Counted from the first letter of the stretch, positions 1-7,878 are shown. The stretch: 8,709 bases of DNA from Azonexus sp. (GCA_031285115.1 JAITWU010000339.1:1-8709); one strand, 5' to 3'. The notes: generated from the letters alone by a model not told the origin. Numbers and translations are program-made.

Positions 1-183
1 ATCGCTGGCGCTTTCATCCTGCTGTCGCTGGCGCTGGGCGTGCCGGGCAGCCCGATATTCCATTCGGCCAACTGGCTGTGGTTCACCGCCTTCGTCGGCG
101 CGAACCTGCTGCAAAGCGGGGTCACCAAGTGGTGTCTGATGGAGCAAATCATGCGCAAACTGGGCGCGCGCGCTGGCTCCTGA
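1..183 (+). CDS. DUF2892 (YgaP-like) inner-membrane protein, 3' end only
   Basis: The reading frame is open from the first base to TGA at 181-183, giving the last 60 residues of a protein whose start lies outside the window. It has two hydrophobic stretches, at about residues 1-14 and 24-40, and a short basic tail (MRKLGARAGS). The features 'LLSLALG', 'FVGANLLQSG' and a C-terminal 'M..IMRKLG' resemble the small DUF2892 family, which is also the transmembrane part of the rhodanese YgaP. In known members the turn after the second helix often reads 'TGFCP'; here it is 'TKWCL', with the Cys kept. The molecular function of the family is not well established. The tolC-like gene starts one base after its stop, so the two are very likely cotranscribed. 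Genes of this type occur in RND efflux operons, which is the inferred context here. Confidence 0.72.
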   Translation: MAGAFILLSLALGVPGSPIFHSANWLWFTAFVGANLLQSGVTKWCLMEQIMRKLGARAGS

Positions 184-184
184 A

Positions 185-1660
185 GTGAAATCGAATTGCG
201 CTGACTCCCCGCGTGTGGACGCGGGTTTGGATCTCCGCTCCTCTCTCGCCACTGTCAGAGGAACGTTGCAAGTACTGGCGCTGCTATTGACCTTGGCGCC
301 CGCCGCCGTCCATGCGCTCGACCTGCTCGACGCCTGGCGCGCTGCGCTCACGCACGACCCGGCTTACGCCGCCGCCCGTGCCGCGCATGACGCGGGCCTG
401 ACGCAGCCGCGGCAGGCCGATGCGCTGTGGCGTCCCACGCTCGCTTTGCAGGCCGGTGCGGGCATCGCCAATGCGGACACCGCCACGCGCGGCGCGCGCT
501 TTGCCGCGCCGGGTTTTGGCAGCGTCAACGGCGGCGTGGCGTTTGACACCTCAATCAACGGCGGCACGATGACGCAGGCCAGCATCGAACTGCGCCAACC
601 GCTCTTCAATCGCGAGCGTGACGCCGAGGCGAAGCAATTGCGCCTTGGCGCCGAACAGGCCGAACTCCACTGGAACGACGCCCAGGCCGAACTCATGCTG
701 CGCACCGCGCAACGCTACTTTGACCTTGCGCTCGCAGGCGAGCAGTTGCGCCTGATCGAGCGCCAACTCGACGCCATCACGCGCGCCCGGAGAGAAGCGC
801 AAGACCGCTTCGACATCGGCGAAAATGCCATCACCAGCGTTCACGAAGCCACTGCCAGCCTTGAAGCATTGCGCGCCAGGCAACTGGCGGCGCAAATGCA
901 GCAGGAATTACGCCGCGCCGCGCTGGCGGATCTGACGGGCCTGACTCTTTCCAGTCTCAACGGCCTGGCGCTACCCGTCCGGCTGCCTGACGATGCCGAC
1001 ATCGGCCCGCTTGCCCCCTGGCTGGAGCGCGTCGCTGAACACGCCCCGCTGGTGCGCGCTGCGCAATTGGCTTTGCAGCGCGCCAGGGAGGAAGCGCGCA
1101 AAACCGGCCTCGCGCTTTCGCCCTCCGTCGATCTGGTCGCCCGCGCGGCGCATGAGCGCCTGTCGGGTGACGGCGATTATGGGAACGCCAGCAACCGCCA
1201 GACGCAAAGCATGATCGGGGTGCAAATCAGCCTGCCGCTTGACCTGGGCGGCGGACGCAGCGCCCGGCAAGACGAGGCGGTGGCAAAAATCACGCAGGCC
1301 AAGGCCGAACTCGAACGCGCCCGCCAGGAAGCCGCCGCTCAGGCCCGCGCCGCGTGGCTCGGTCTCTCGGTCGGTCGCGCCCAGGCGGCGGCGCTCGCCG
1401 CCGCGGCAGAAGCCAGCGCCGCCCGGCTGGATGCCACGCGCACCGGCTTTGAGGCGGGCGAACGCACCACGCTCGACCTGCTCAACGCCGAAAACGACGC
1501 CACAGCCGCCCAACTGGCATTGGCCGAGGTGCGTGTTCAAATCCAACTCGACGGCCTGCGCCTCGCGCAACAGGCTGGAATGCTGGACGAACCCCGCTTG
1601 CAGCGGCTGCAACAGGTGCTTGAGGGGCAGCCTGGACGCGCCAGTCGCCCTAGCCAATAA
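185..1660 (+). CDS. tolC: TolC-family outer-membrane efflux channel protein
   Basis: This is a 491-residue protein of TolC length. TolC trimers form an outer-membrane barrel and a periplasmic tunnel that exports drugs or proteins from an inner-membrane pump. Two outer-membrane-efflux repeats are visible, at about residues 46-250 and 275-480. The first opens with 'LLDAWRAALTHDPAY', a typical TolC opening, and the second ends with 'GFEAGERTTLDLLNAEND', the typical closing helix signature. Long Ala/Arg/Glu/Gln-rich helices lie between. A hydrophobic signal core (LQVLALLLTLAPAAVHA, residues 28-44) points to cleavage after Ala44, with no lipobox Cys. The start is uncertain. GTG at 185 leaves a long polar leader, and GTG 215 or TTG 227 would give a more normal signal peptide. 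TTG 266 has an AGAGGA three bases upstream but would remove the positive n-region. The gene is coupled to the DUF2892 gene, so the partner pump is probably upstream. Which pump it serves cannot be told from here. Confidence 0.9.
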   Translation: MKSNCADSPRVDAGLDLRSSLATVRGTLQVLALLLTLAPAAVHALDLLDAWRAALTHDPAYAAARAAHDAGLTQPRQADALWRPTLALQAGAGIANADTATRGARFAAPGFGSVNGGVAFDTSINGGTMTQASIELRQPLFNRERDAEAKQLRLGAEQAELHWNDAQAELMLRTAQRYFDLALAGEQLRLIERQLDAITRARREAQDRFDIGENAITSVHEATASLEALRARQLAAQMQQELRRAALADLTGLTLSSLNGLALPVRLPDDADIGPLAPWLERVAEHAPLVRAAQLALQRAREEARKTGLALSPSVDLVARAAHERLSGDGDYGNASNRQTQSMIGVQISLPLDLGGGRSARQDEAVAKITQAKAELERARQEAAAQARAAWLGLSVGRAQAAALAAAAEASAARLDATRTGFEAGERTTLDLLNAENDATAAQLALAEVRVQIQLDGLRLAQQAGMLDEPRLQRLQQVLEGQPGRASRPSQ

Positions 1661-1695
1661 CCGGACGCATCGGACGGCTCTGGATTTTATGGATT

Positions 1696-1717
1696 CGTTA
1701 CCGCGCTTACGGTGACG
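1696..1717. repeat. Inverted repeat downstream of the tolC-like gene
   Basis: CGTTACCG (1696-1703) and CGGTGACG (1710-1717) can pair over 8 positions, one of them G·U in RNA, around the six-base loop CGCTTA. It lies 36 bases after the tolC-like stop codon. No T-run follows, so it is not an intrinsic terminator by itself. It could protect the 3' end of the mRNA or be chance. Confidence 0.4.
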
Positions 1718-1783
1718 AGGCGACATCGAAGGCTTCCTGCACCGCCCGATTGTCTGCGTATTTTTGCGTATGGCTGATACATT

Positions 1784-1805
1784 CCGCTCAACGCCGTGTG
1801 AGCGG
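1784..1805. repeat. Perfect 7-bp hairpin beside the terminator
   Basis: CCGCTCA (1784-1790) and TGAGCGG (1799-1805) are exact reverse complements around an eight-base loop. The hairpin sits five bases before the bidirectional terminator, so an RNA from the tolC side would end with two stacked hairpins. Confidence 0.45.
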
Positions 1806-1810
1806 GCTAT

Positions 1811-1840
1811 AAAAAAGGGAGCCGGACGGCTCCCTTTTTT
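1811..1840. terminator. Bidirectional rho-independent terminator between tolC-like gene and sodB
   Basis: The arms AAAAAAGGGAGCC (1811-1823) and GGCTCCCTTTTTT (1828-1840) are exact reverse complements around a GGAC loop (1824-1827). The GC core is seven pairs, flanked by six A on one side and six T on the other, so each strand reads as a stem plus U-run. It lies 150 bases after the tolC-like stop and 18 bases after the sodB stop, which converge here. It should end both transcripts. Confidence 0.93.
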
Positions 1841-1857
1841 GCGGCCAAGGGCCATTT

Positions 1858-2445
1858 TCAGCCCGCGAAATTGGCTTCGGCAAAGGCCCAGTTCACCAGG
1901 TTGTTGAGGAAGGTTTCGACAAATTTGGGCCGCAGGTTGCGGTAGTCGATGTAGTAGGCGTGTTCCCAGACATCGACGCAGAGCAGCGCCTTGTCGCCGG
2001 TGGTCAAGGGCGTCCCGGCAGCGCCCATGTTGACGATGTCGACCGAGCCATCGGCCTTTTTGACGAGCCAGGTCCAGCCGGAGCCGAAATTGCCGACGGC
2101 TGATGTCTGAAAGGCTTTTTTGAATTCGTCCAGCGAACCCCATTTGGCGTTGATGGCGGCGGCCAGCGCGCCGGAGGGGGCGCCGCCGCCGTTGGGTTTG
2201 AGGCAGTTCCAGAAGAAGGTGTGATTCCAGACTTGCGCCGCGTTGTTGTACACGCCGCCCGCCGGGGCTTTTTTGACAATGGCTTCGAGGTCGAGATTTT
2301 CGTATTCCGTGCCTTTGATCAGGTTGTTGAGGTTGGTGACATAAGCCTGATGGTGCTTGGCATGGTGGTAATCGAAAGTTTCCGCCGACATATGCGGGGC
2401 GAGGGCGTCCTTGGCAAAGGGCAGGGCGGGCAGTTGGTGTTCCAT
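1858..2445 (-). CDS. sodB: Iron superoxide dismutase
   Basis: This 195-residue cytoplasmic enzyme converts superoxide to oxygen and hydrogen peroxide. It aligns nearly end to end with E. coli SodB, with shared stretches such as 'LPFAKDALAPHMSAET', 'NNAAQVWNHTF', 'NFGSGWTWLVK', 'AGTPLTT' and 'DVWEHAYYIDYRN'. The four metal ligands are present: His27, His75, Asp158 and His162. Gln71 in the second helix is the position that marks iron rather than manganese enzymes. There is no signal peptide. The ATG at 2445 is supported by GGAGA (2452-2456 on the minus strand) six bases upstream and by an N-terminus that matches the family. The gene follows xseA by 42 bases with no terminator between, so it is probably cotranscribed, though a promoter inside xseA is possible. 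The bidirectional terminator lies directly after the stop codon. Confidence 0.97.
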   Translation of the reverse strand: MEHQLPALPFAKDALAPHMSAETFDYHHAKHHQAYVTNLNNLIKGTEYENLDLEAIVKKAPAGGVYNNAAQVWNHTFFWNCLKPNGGGAPSGALAAAINAKWGSLDEFKKAFQTSAVGNFGSGWTWLVKKADGSVDIVNMGAAGTPLTTGDKALLCVDVWEHAYYIDYRNLRPKFVETFLNNLVNWAFAEANFAG

Positions 2446-2487
2446 GAAAAGTCTCCGTTGTGATAAAGGGGTTGGGGGTTGGCGATT

Positions 2488-3852
2488 CTAGTCAGCTTGC
2501 GCCGTGACGACAACTTGATCGACCGTCGCCAGCGCCGCGCCACGAGCAAATTGCAGCTGCAGCGCGACGCCATTCTGTAACGCGCTGGCATCGCGCACGG
2601 CCCGGCCATCGGGGCCGATGGCTAAAGCATAGCCGCGCGCCAGCACGGCGTGAGGATCAAGCTGTCTCAGACTGGCGGCGAGCGCATTGAGTTCCATGCG
2701 CCGTTCGGCCAATTGCCATTGCAGACGTTGTTCCAGCCGCCGCTGGCTGTGGTTGAGCGCCTCTTGCCATGCCGCCGGACGCGGGCGGGCCGCCTGGAGG
2801 CGCTGGCGGGCGATTTGCCATTGCTGGCGGGCATGGTCGTTTTGCCAGCGCAGGCTTTGCCGCAAGCGTTGCGCCAGCGCCAGCAACTCGCCGCGCCGCC
2901 GCGTGAGCGTCTGGGCCGGGTGCGCGAGGCGGCTCGCCAGCCAGTCGAGCCGTTGCTGGCGGTCGGCGAGGAGGCGTTGAGAACGGCCCTGCAAGCGCCC
3001 GGCCAAAGCGGCCAGTTGTTGCCGCAGCGCCGCCTGGTCGGGCGCGGCCAGTTCGGCGGCGGCGGTCGGCGTCGGGGCGCGCAGGTCGGCGGCGAAATCG
3101 GCGATGGTGAAATCCGTCTCGTGGCCGATGCCGGTGATGACCGGGACGCGGGCGGCGCGGATGGCGCGGGCGATGCCTTCGTCATTGAACGCCTGCAAAT
3201 CCTCCAGCGAGCCGCCGCCCCGACAAAGCAGGATGACCTCGCCATCGCCCGCGCTGGCGGCGGCGATGGCCGCAGCAATGCGCTGACCGGCGCCTTCGCC
3301 CTGCACCGGCGTTGGATAAAGGTCGATGGCGACCTGCGGCGAGCGGCGGGCGAGGGTGGTCAGCACATCGCGCAAGGCCGCCGCCTGCGGGCTGGTGACG
3401 ATGGCGAGGCGGCGCGGGAAAACTGGCAAAGGGCGCTTTATGGCGGCGGCAAACAGCCCTTCGGCTTCGAGCCGCGCTTTGAGGCGTAAAAACTGCTCGT
3501 GCAGATCGCCCTGACCCGCGCGGCGGACGGCTTCAATATTGAGCTGAAATTCGCCGCGCGGCTCGTAGAACGAAACGAGCGCCCGCGCTTCGATTTTCTG
3601 GCCGTTTTCCAGCCGCCAGCCGATCAATTGCGCCCGGATCTTCCACATCACGCAACGCGCTTGGGCCTCGCTGTCCTTGAGCGAAAAATAAACGTGGCCG
3701 GAAGCGGCGTAAGTCAGGTTGGAAATCTCACCGGCGACCCAGCAAAGCGGGAAATTGGCTTCCAGACAGGCGCGGACGAGGCGGTTGAGGCCGGAGACGG
3801 AAAGGGGGCTGGAAAAAGCGGGAGTTTCAACGAGAAGCGAGCCGACAGTCAT
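2488..3852 (-). CDS. xseA: Exodeoxyribonuclease VII large subunit
   Basis: XseA is the catalytic subunit of exonuclease VII, which together with several XseB subunits degrades single-stranded DNA to short oligonucleotides in DNA repair. Counting from the ATG at 3852 (454 residues), an OB-fold DNA-binding domain covers about residues 16-115 ('WVAGEISNL', 'ASGHVYFSLKD', 'FYEPRGEFQ'). The catalytic core follows, with 'IVTSPQAAALRDVL', 'LLCRGGGSLEDLQAFNDE' (208-225) and 'GHETDFTIADFAADLRAPTP' (243-262). Residues about 275-400 are Arg/Gln/Leu-rich and helical, as expected for the coiled coil that holds XseB. The frame continues seven codons further to a TTG at 3873. I prefer the ATG because it is the commoner codon and gives a usual N-terminus, but neither has a clear ribosome-binding site. 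xseB is not in the window. The gene diverges from exbB and precedes sodB. Confidence 0.95.
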   Translation of the reverse strand: MTVGSLLVETPAFSSPLSVSGLNRLVRACLEANFPLCWVAGEISNLTYAASGHVYFSLKDSEAQARCVMWKIRAQLIGWRLENGQKIEARALVSFYEPRGEFQLNIEAVRRAGQGDLHEQFLRLKARLEAEGLFAAAIKRPLPVFPRRLAIVTSPQAAALRDVLTTLARRSPQVAIDLYPTPVQGEGAGQRIAAAIAAASAGDGEVILLCRGGGSLEDLQAFNDEGIARAIRAARVPVITGIGHETDFTIADFAADLRAPTPTAAAELAAPDQAALRQQLAALAGRLQGRSQRLLADRQQRLDWLASRLAHPAQTLTRRRGELLALAQRLRQSLRWQNDHARQQWQIARQRLQAARPRPAAWQEALNHSQRRLEQRLQWQLAERRMELNALAASLRQLDPHAVLARGYALAIGPDGRAVRDASALQNGVALQLQFARGAALATVDQVVVTAQAD

Positions 3853-3890
3853 TGGCCGATTGTAATGCGGCAACCGGGCGGCGATTTGTC

Positions 3891-3941
3891 TTGACTTCCA
3901 TTTTTATTATTAACTCATTGTTTTTTAACGAATTAAAATGG
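3891..3941. promoter_or_regulatory. AT-rich divergent control block between xseA and exbB
   Basis: This stretch is strongly AT-rich (roughly 80 %) inside an otherwise GC-rich window and lies between the divergent xseA and exbB genes, where promoters must be. TTGACT (3891-3896) resembles a -35 box and TATTAT (3905-3910) a -10 box, but their spacing is wrong for one promoter, so I cannot assign exact elements. Two inverted repeats are nested in it: CCATTTT (3898-3904) with AAAATGG (3935-3941), and TTTTAA (3923-3928) with TTAAAA (3933-3938) around CGAA. Dyad symmetry of this kind suits operator sites, but no known regulator consensus is matched well. Confidence 0.45.
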
Positions 3942-3953
3942 CTGCCTTGTTTT

Positions 3954-3982
3954 TTGGCAAAGCAAGAAAAAGCCTTTGCCAA
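3954..3982. repeat. Perfect 9-bp inverted repeat upstream of exbB
   Basis: TTGGCAAAG (3954-3962) and CTTTGCCAA (3974-3982) are exact reverse complements around the A-rich loop CAAGAAAAAGC. No T-run follows the right arm, and on the other strand an A-run follows the stem, so it is not an intrinsic terminator in either direction. It may be an operator for a dimeric regulator or a leader-RNA hairpin; which one depends on where transcription starts. Confidence 0.55.
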
Positions 3983-4009
3983 GCGGGGGTTAGCTTGTCT
4001 GATGACAGT

Positions 4010-4030
4010 TCATTCACAGACTTATCCACA
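4010..4030 (+). promoter_or_regulatory. Consensus DnaA box with a second weaker box
   Basis: TTATCCACA at 4022-4030 is an exact match to the strong DnaA box consensus. TCATTCACA at 4010-4018 has the same orientation, starts 12 bases earlier and differs from TTATNCACA at one position. The pair lies about 100 bases before exbB, next to the AT-rich block. It could be a DnaA-responsive promoter element. A nine-base match can also arise by chance, and dnaA is not in the window. Confidence 0.4.
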
Positions 4031-4076
4031 GTTTTTGGGGGTAAGCGGAGAACAGTGAGGGTGATTTCCTGCTTGC

Positions 4077-4107
4077 CCCTGCTGTCCGGGCAGGGCAGAA
4101 TCCCGGA
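4077..4107 (+). promoter_or_regulatory. Two mutually exclusive leader hairpins before exbB
   Basis: CCCTGC (4077-4082) pairs with GCAGGG (4090-4095). TCCGGG (4085-4090) pairs with CCCGGA (4102-4107), and TTGATTTTT follows. The two stems share bases, so only one can form at a time, and the second has a U-rich tail. This resembles an antiterminator/terminator layout in a leader RNA. The stems are only six pairs long, so the assignment is tentative. No leader peptide was identified. Confidence 0.35.
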
Positions 4108-4120
4108 TTGATTTTTCCGC

Positions 4121-4126
4121 AAGGGG
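4121..4126 (+). promoter_or_regulatory. Ribosome-binding site of exbB
   Basis: AAGGGG stands six bases before the GTG at 4133 and is the main reason for choosing that non-ATG start. Confidence 0.75.
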
Positions 4127-4132
4127 TTTCCT

Positions 4133-4741
4133 GTGTTTGCAATCGTTCATGATGCTGGTTGGCCGATCTGGTTTTTGCTGTTGGCCTCGGTCATTTCCGT
4201 TGCCCTGATCATCGAGCGTCTGGTCACGCTGCGGCGCGGCAAGGTGGTGCCGCCGGGGCTGCTGCAACGGGTGGTCAGCGAATTCCGCCGGGGCGAGGAC
4301 AACCGCAGACTCATTGATGAGATTGAGCGCAATTCACCGCTTGGCCGCGTGCTGGCCGCCGGTTTGCGCAATGTCGGCAGCTCGCGCGAGGTGATGAAGG
4401 AGTCGATCGAAGAAGCGGGCACTGCCGTCACTCACGAGTTGAGCCACTATCTGACCACGCTCGGCACCATTGCCTCGATCAGTCCGCTGATGGGCCTGTT
4501 TGGCACGGTGATCGGGATGATCGAAATTTTCGGCTCGCAGGCCCCGGGCGCCAGCGGCAACCCGCTGCAACTGGCGCACGGCATTTCGATTGCGCTCTAC
4601 AACACGGGATTCGGCATTTTCATCGCCATCCCGAGCATGATTTTCTGGCGGCACTTCCGCGCCAAGGTCGATGGTTTTGTCGTCGAGATGGAGCAACAGG
4701 CGATCCATCTGGTCGAATACATGCACGGCGACCGGAAATAA
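4133..4741 (+). CDS. exbB: ExbB/TolQ/MotA-family proton-channel protein
   Basis: This is a 202-residue inner-membrane protein of the ExbB/TolQ/MotA family, which works with ExbD to turn proton flow into mechanical work on the envelope, classically by energising TonB. Three membrane segments are seen at about residues 10-29, 112-133 and 150-171, with a long cytoplasmic region between the first two. 'SPLMGLFGTVIGMI' (117-130) and 'ALYNTGFGIFIAIPSM' (154-169) are the family's pore signatures. Thr125 and Thr158 match the conserved pore threonines of E. coli ExbB. The GTG start is supported by AAGGGG six bases upstream and by a normal N-terminus. exbD follows after three bases. No tonB gene is in the window and the following genes build lipopolysaccharide, so the natural partner is unknown. 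TolQ is less likely because no tolA, tolB or pal is nearby. Confidence 0.93.
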   Translation: MFAIVHDAGWPIWFLLLASVISVALIIERLVTLRRGKVVPPGLLQRVVSEFRRGEDNRRLIDEIERNSPLGRVLAAGLRNVGSSREVMKESIEEAGTAVTHELSHYLTTLGTIASISPLMGLFGTVIGMIEIFGSQAPGASGNPLQLAHGISIALYNTGFGIFIAIPSMIFWRHFRAKVDGFVVEMEQQAIHLVEYMHGDRK

Positions 4742-4744
4742 GCC

Positions 4745-5164
4745 ATGAAATTCCAGCGCGGGCAGTCCAGGGAAGAGCCGGAAATCAATCTGGTGCCGAT
4801 GATCGACGTGCTTCTGGTGATCATCATTTTTTTGATGCTGACGACCACTTACTCGAAATATTCCGGCCTTGAAATCAACCTGCCGACGGCGGACGCCAGC
4901 CAGCCGAACGAGCAGCCGAACGAAATCGACGTGGCGGTGACGGCGGGCGGTCAGGTGCTGATCGACAAAGCGCCGCTGGCGGCGACCGATGTCGAAACGA
5001 TTGCCACCGCGCTGCGCCGCGCCGCAGGCGAGCGCGAGGCCCCGCTGATCGTCATCAACGCCGACGCCAAGGCGACGCACCAGAGTGTCATCGACATCAT
5101 GCAGGCGGCGCAGAACGCCGGTTACCCGCATATTTCCTTCGCCACCCAGACCCCGGCGCGCTGA
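4745..5164 (+). CDS. exbD: ExbD/TolR-family biopolymer transport protein
   Basis: This is a 139-residue partner of ExbB, with a short cytoplasmic N-terminus, one membrane helix at about residues 17-37 ('VPMIDVLLVIIIFLML') and a periplasmic domain to the end. Asp21 in 'NLVPMIDV' matches the essential membrane aspartate (Asp25 in E. coli ExbD) that carries the proton through the ExbB pore. The periplasmic part shows the usual pattern: 'LEINLPTA', a small sheet with 'GGQVLIDKAPL', and 'LIVINADAKATHQSVIDIM' (101-119). The length is normal. The ATG starts three bases after the exbB stop, so the two are translated together, and lpxK begins two bases after its own stop. The neighbours suggest cotranscription with lipid A synthesis rather than with an iron-uptake cluster. 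Confidence 0.94.
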   Translation: MKFQRGQSREEPEINLVPMIDVLLVIIIFLMLTTTYSKYSGLEINLPTADASQPNEQPNEIDVAVTAGGQVLIDKAPLAATDVETIATALRRAAGEREAPLIVINADAKATHQSVIDIMQAAQNAGYPHISFATQTPAR

Positions 5165-5166
5165 TC

Positions 5167-6174
5167 TTGGCCCGCTGGTTGCAGCGATTGTGGTTTGCCC
5201 GACGCCGGTTCAATCCGGCGTTGTGCTTTTTGCTGCCGCTTTCACTGCTGTTTTTTCTGCTGGCGGGCGGCAAGCGCCGGTTCACAAAGCCGCAGCGGCT
5301 GCCGACGCCGGTGATCGTGGTTGGCAATCTGATTGTCGGCGGCGCCGGTAAAACGCCGCTGACCTTGTGGCTGGCCGGGCGTTTGCGCCAACGGGGATGG
5401 CGGCCCGGCATCATCAGCCGTGGTTACGGCGGCAGCGCCGTCGCGCCGCGAGCGGTCGAGACGGCGGCGTCGCCCTTGGCCGTTGGCGACGAGCCGCTGT
5501 TGCTGGCCCGCCGCGCTGGCGTCCCGGTCTGGGTTGGCGGCGACCGCGCGGCGGCGGGGCAGGCCCTGCTGGCGGCCAATCCTGATGTCGATCTGCTCCT
5601 GTGCGATGACGGCTTGCAACATCAGCGCCTGGCGCGTGATGTCGAACTGGTCGTCTTTGACAGTCGCGGCGCAGGCAATGGCTGGCTGCTGCCCGCCGGG
5701 CCGCTGCGCGAGCCGCTGGCGCGGTTGCAGACGGTGGACGCGGTGATTTGCAATGGCGCGGTCGATCTCCCTCTGCCCAACGGCGTCCCGCGCTTCGCCA
5801 TGCGCTTGCAGCCGGGCGCGTTTTATTGTCTGAACCAGCCGGAGCAAAGCTGTTCGCCGGATTTTTTAGCCAAACGACTGGCCGGACGCCCTTTATATGC
5901 CGTGGCCGGTATTGGCGATCCCGAACGCTTTTTTCGTACCCTCGAAGCATTGGGTCTCACGTTTTCCCGCCATCCTTTTCCCGATCACCACGCCTACACG
6001 GCGGCGGATCTTGCTTTTGCCGCTGACGGCGCGCTGCTGATGACCGAGAAGGATGCAGTAAAATGCGCCGGACTAGCGCTTGGCGAAGCGTGGGTTTTGC
6101 CGGTTGAAGCGGAACTGCCGCCCGCCCTTGTTGAACTCGTTGTGGAGAAAATCCGTGGACGCTCGCCTGCTTGA
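5167..6174 (+). CDS. lpxK: Tetraacyldisaccharide 4'-kinase (lipid A 4'-kinase)
   Basis: LpxK uses ATP to phosphorylate the 4' position of the tetraacyldisaccharide 1-phosphate, giving lipid IVA, at the cytoplasmic face of the inner membrane. This copy has 335 residues, normal for the family. A hydrophobic anchor lies at about residues 17-33. The Walker A loop is '[13 protein letters not shown]' (53-65), followed by 'ISRGYGG' (83-89). 'VGDEP' (107-111) and 'CDDGLQH' (146-152) hold the conserved active-site acidic and His residues. Near the end are 'FPDHHAYT' and 'TEKDAVKC'. The TTG at 5167 gives the usual N-terminus ('[12 protein letters not shown]') and lies two bases after the exbD stop, but has no clear ribosome-binding site, so translation is probably coupled to exbD. 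The 3' end overlaps trm112 by 20 bases. There is no msbA upstream, unlike in E. coli. Confidence 0.96.
   Translation: MARWLQRLWFARRRFNPALCFLLPLSLLFFLLAGGKRRFTKPQRLPTPVIVVGNLIVGGAGKTPLTLWLAGRLRQRGWRPGIISRGYGGSAVAPRAVETAASPLAVGDEPLLLARRAGVPVWVGGDRAAAGQALLAANPDVDLLLCDDGLQHQRLARDVELVVFDSRGAGNGWLLPAGPLREPLARLQTVDAVICNGAVDLPLPNGVPRFAMRLQPGAFYCLNQPEQSCSPDFLAKRLAGRPLYAVAGIGDPERFFRTLEALGLTFSRHPFPDHHAYTAADLAFAADGALLMTEKDAVKCAGLALGEAWVLPVEAELPPALVELVVEKIRGRSPA
6144..6147 (+). promoter_or_regulatory. Ribosome-binding site of trm112, inside lpxK
   Basis: GGAG lies seven bases before the GTG at 6155. It favours that start over the ATG at 6080 in the same frame, which would add 25 residues that do not belong to the family. 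Confidence 0.7.
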
Positions 6175-6321
6175 CATCCTCGTCTGCCCGATCTGCAAGG
6201 GCAATCTCGAATACCGCAAGACCGAAGCCGAACTGGTCTGCAAACCCTGCCGCCTGGCCTTCCCGATCCGTGACGACATTCCGGTGATGCTGGAAGACGA
6301 AGCCCGCCAGTTGCCGCTCGA

Positions 6322-6325
<4 letters not shown>
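6155..6325 (+). CDS. Trm112-family zinc protein (YcaR-like)
   Basis: This small protein of 56 residues closely resembles E. coli YcaR: '[17 protein letters not shown]' then '[17 protein letters not shown]'. Four cysteines, Cys11, Cys14, Cys29 and Cys32, form two CxxC pairs able to bind one zinc ion. Trm112 proteins act as activating partners of methyltransferases that modify tRNA, rRNA or release factors. The bacterial versions are less studied, so the exact partner is an inference. The start is GTG at 6155, chosen from the GGAG seven bases upstream and the family N-terminus. The frame extends back to an ATG at 6080, but that part is lpxK read in another frame. It overlaps lpxK by 20 bases and kdsB by four (ATGA). 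The lpxK–ycaR–kdsB order is also known from E. coli, where ycaQ lies between lpxK and ycaR. Confidence 0.92.
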
Positions 6326-7868
<1,543 letters not shown>

Positions 7869-7878
7869 GGAGACTGAG

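Noticed and set aside
971..2143. 390-residue open frame on the minus strand across the tolC-like gene and the sodB end
   Set aside because: It lies antisense to the tolC-like gene, runs through the bidirectional terminator and overlaps sodB in another frame. Its translation is Arg/Gly/Gln-rich with no domain signature. GC-rich third positions create such frames.
2650..3489. 279-residue open frame on the plus strand inside xseA
   Set aside because: It is antisense to a well-supported xseA and has low-complexity Arg/Gly/Ala composition. It also lacks a clear ribosome-binding site.
3898..3925. Fur box in the AT-rich block upstream of exbB and xseA
   Set aside because: I compared both strands with GATAATGATAATCATTATC. 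Only about half of the site fits and the second half fails, so iron control by Fur is not supported here.
3891..4046. Chromosomal replication origin
   Set aside because: There is only one consensus DnaA box and one near match, and no dnaA, dnaN, rpmH or gidA nearby. This is not enough for an origin call, so it is kept only as a possible DnaA-responsive site.
4334..5131. 265-residue minus-strand open frame opposite exbB–exbD
   Set aside because: It is rich in His, Arg and Asp, as expected from reading membrane-protein codons in reverse, and it spans two real genes.
6080..6154. N-terminal extension of the Trm112-like protein to the ATG at 6080
   Set aside because: The extra 25 residues are lpxK read in another frame and are absent from the family. 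The GTG at 6155 has a good ribosome-binding site.
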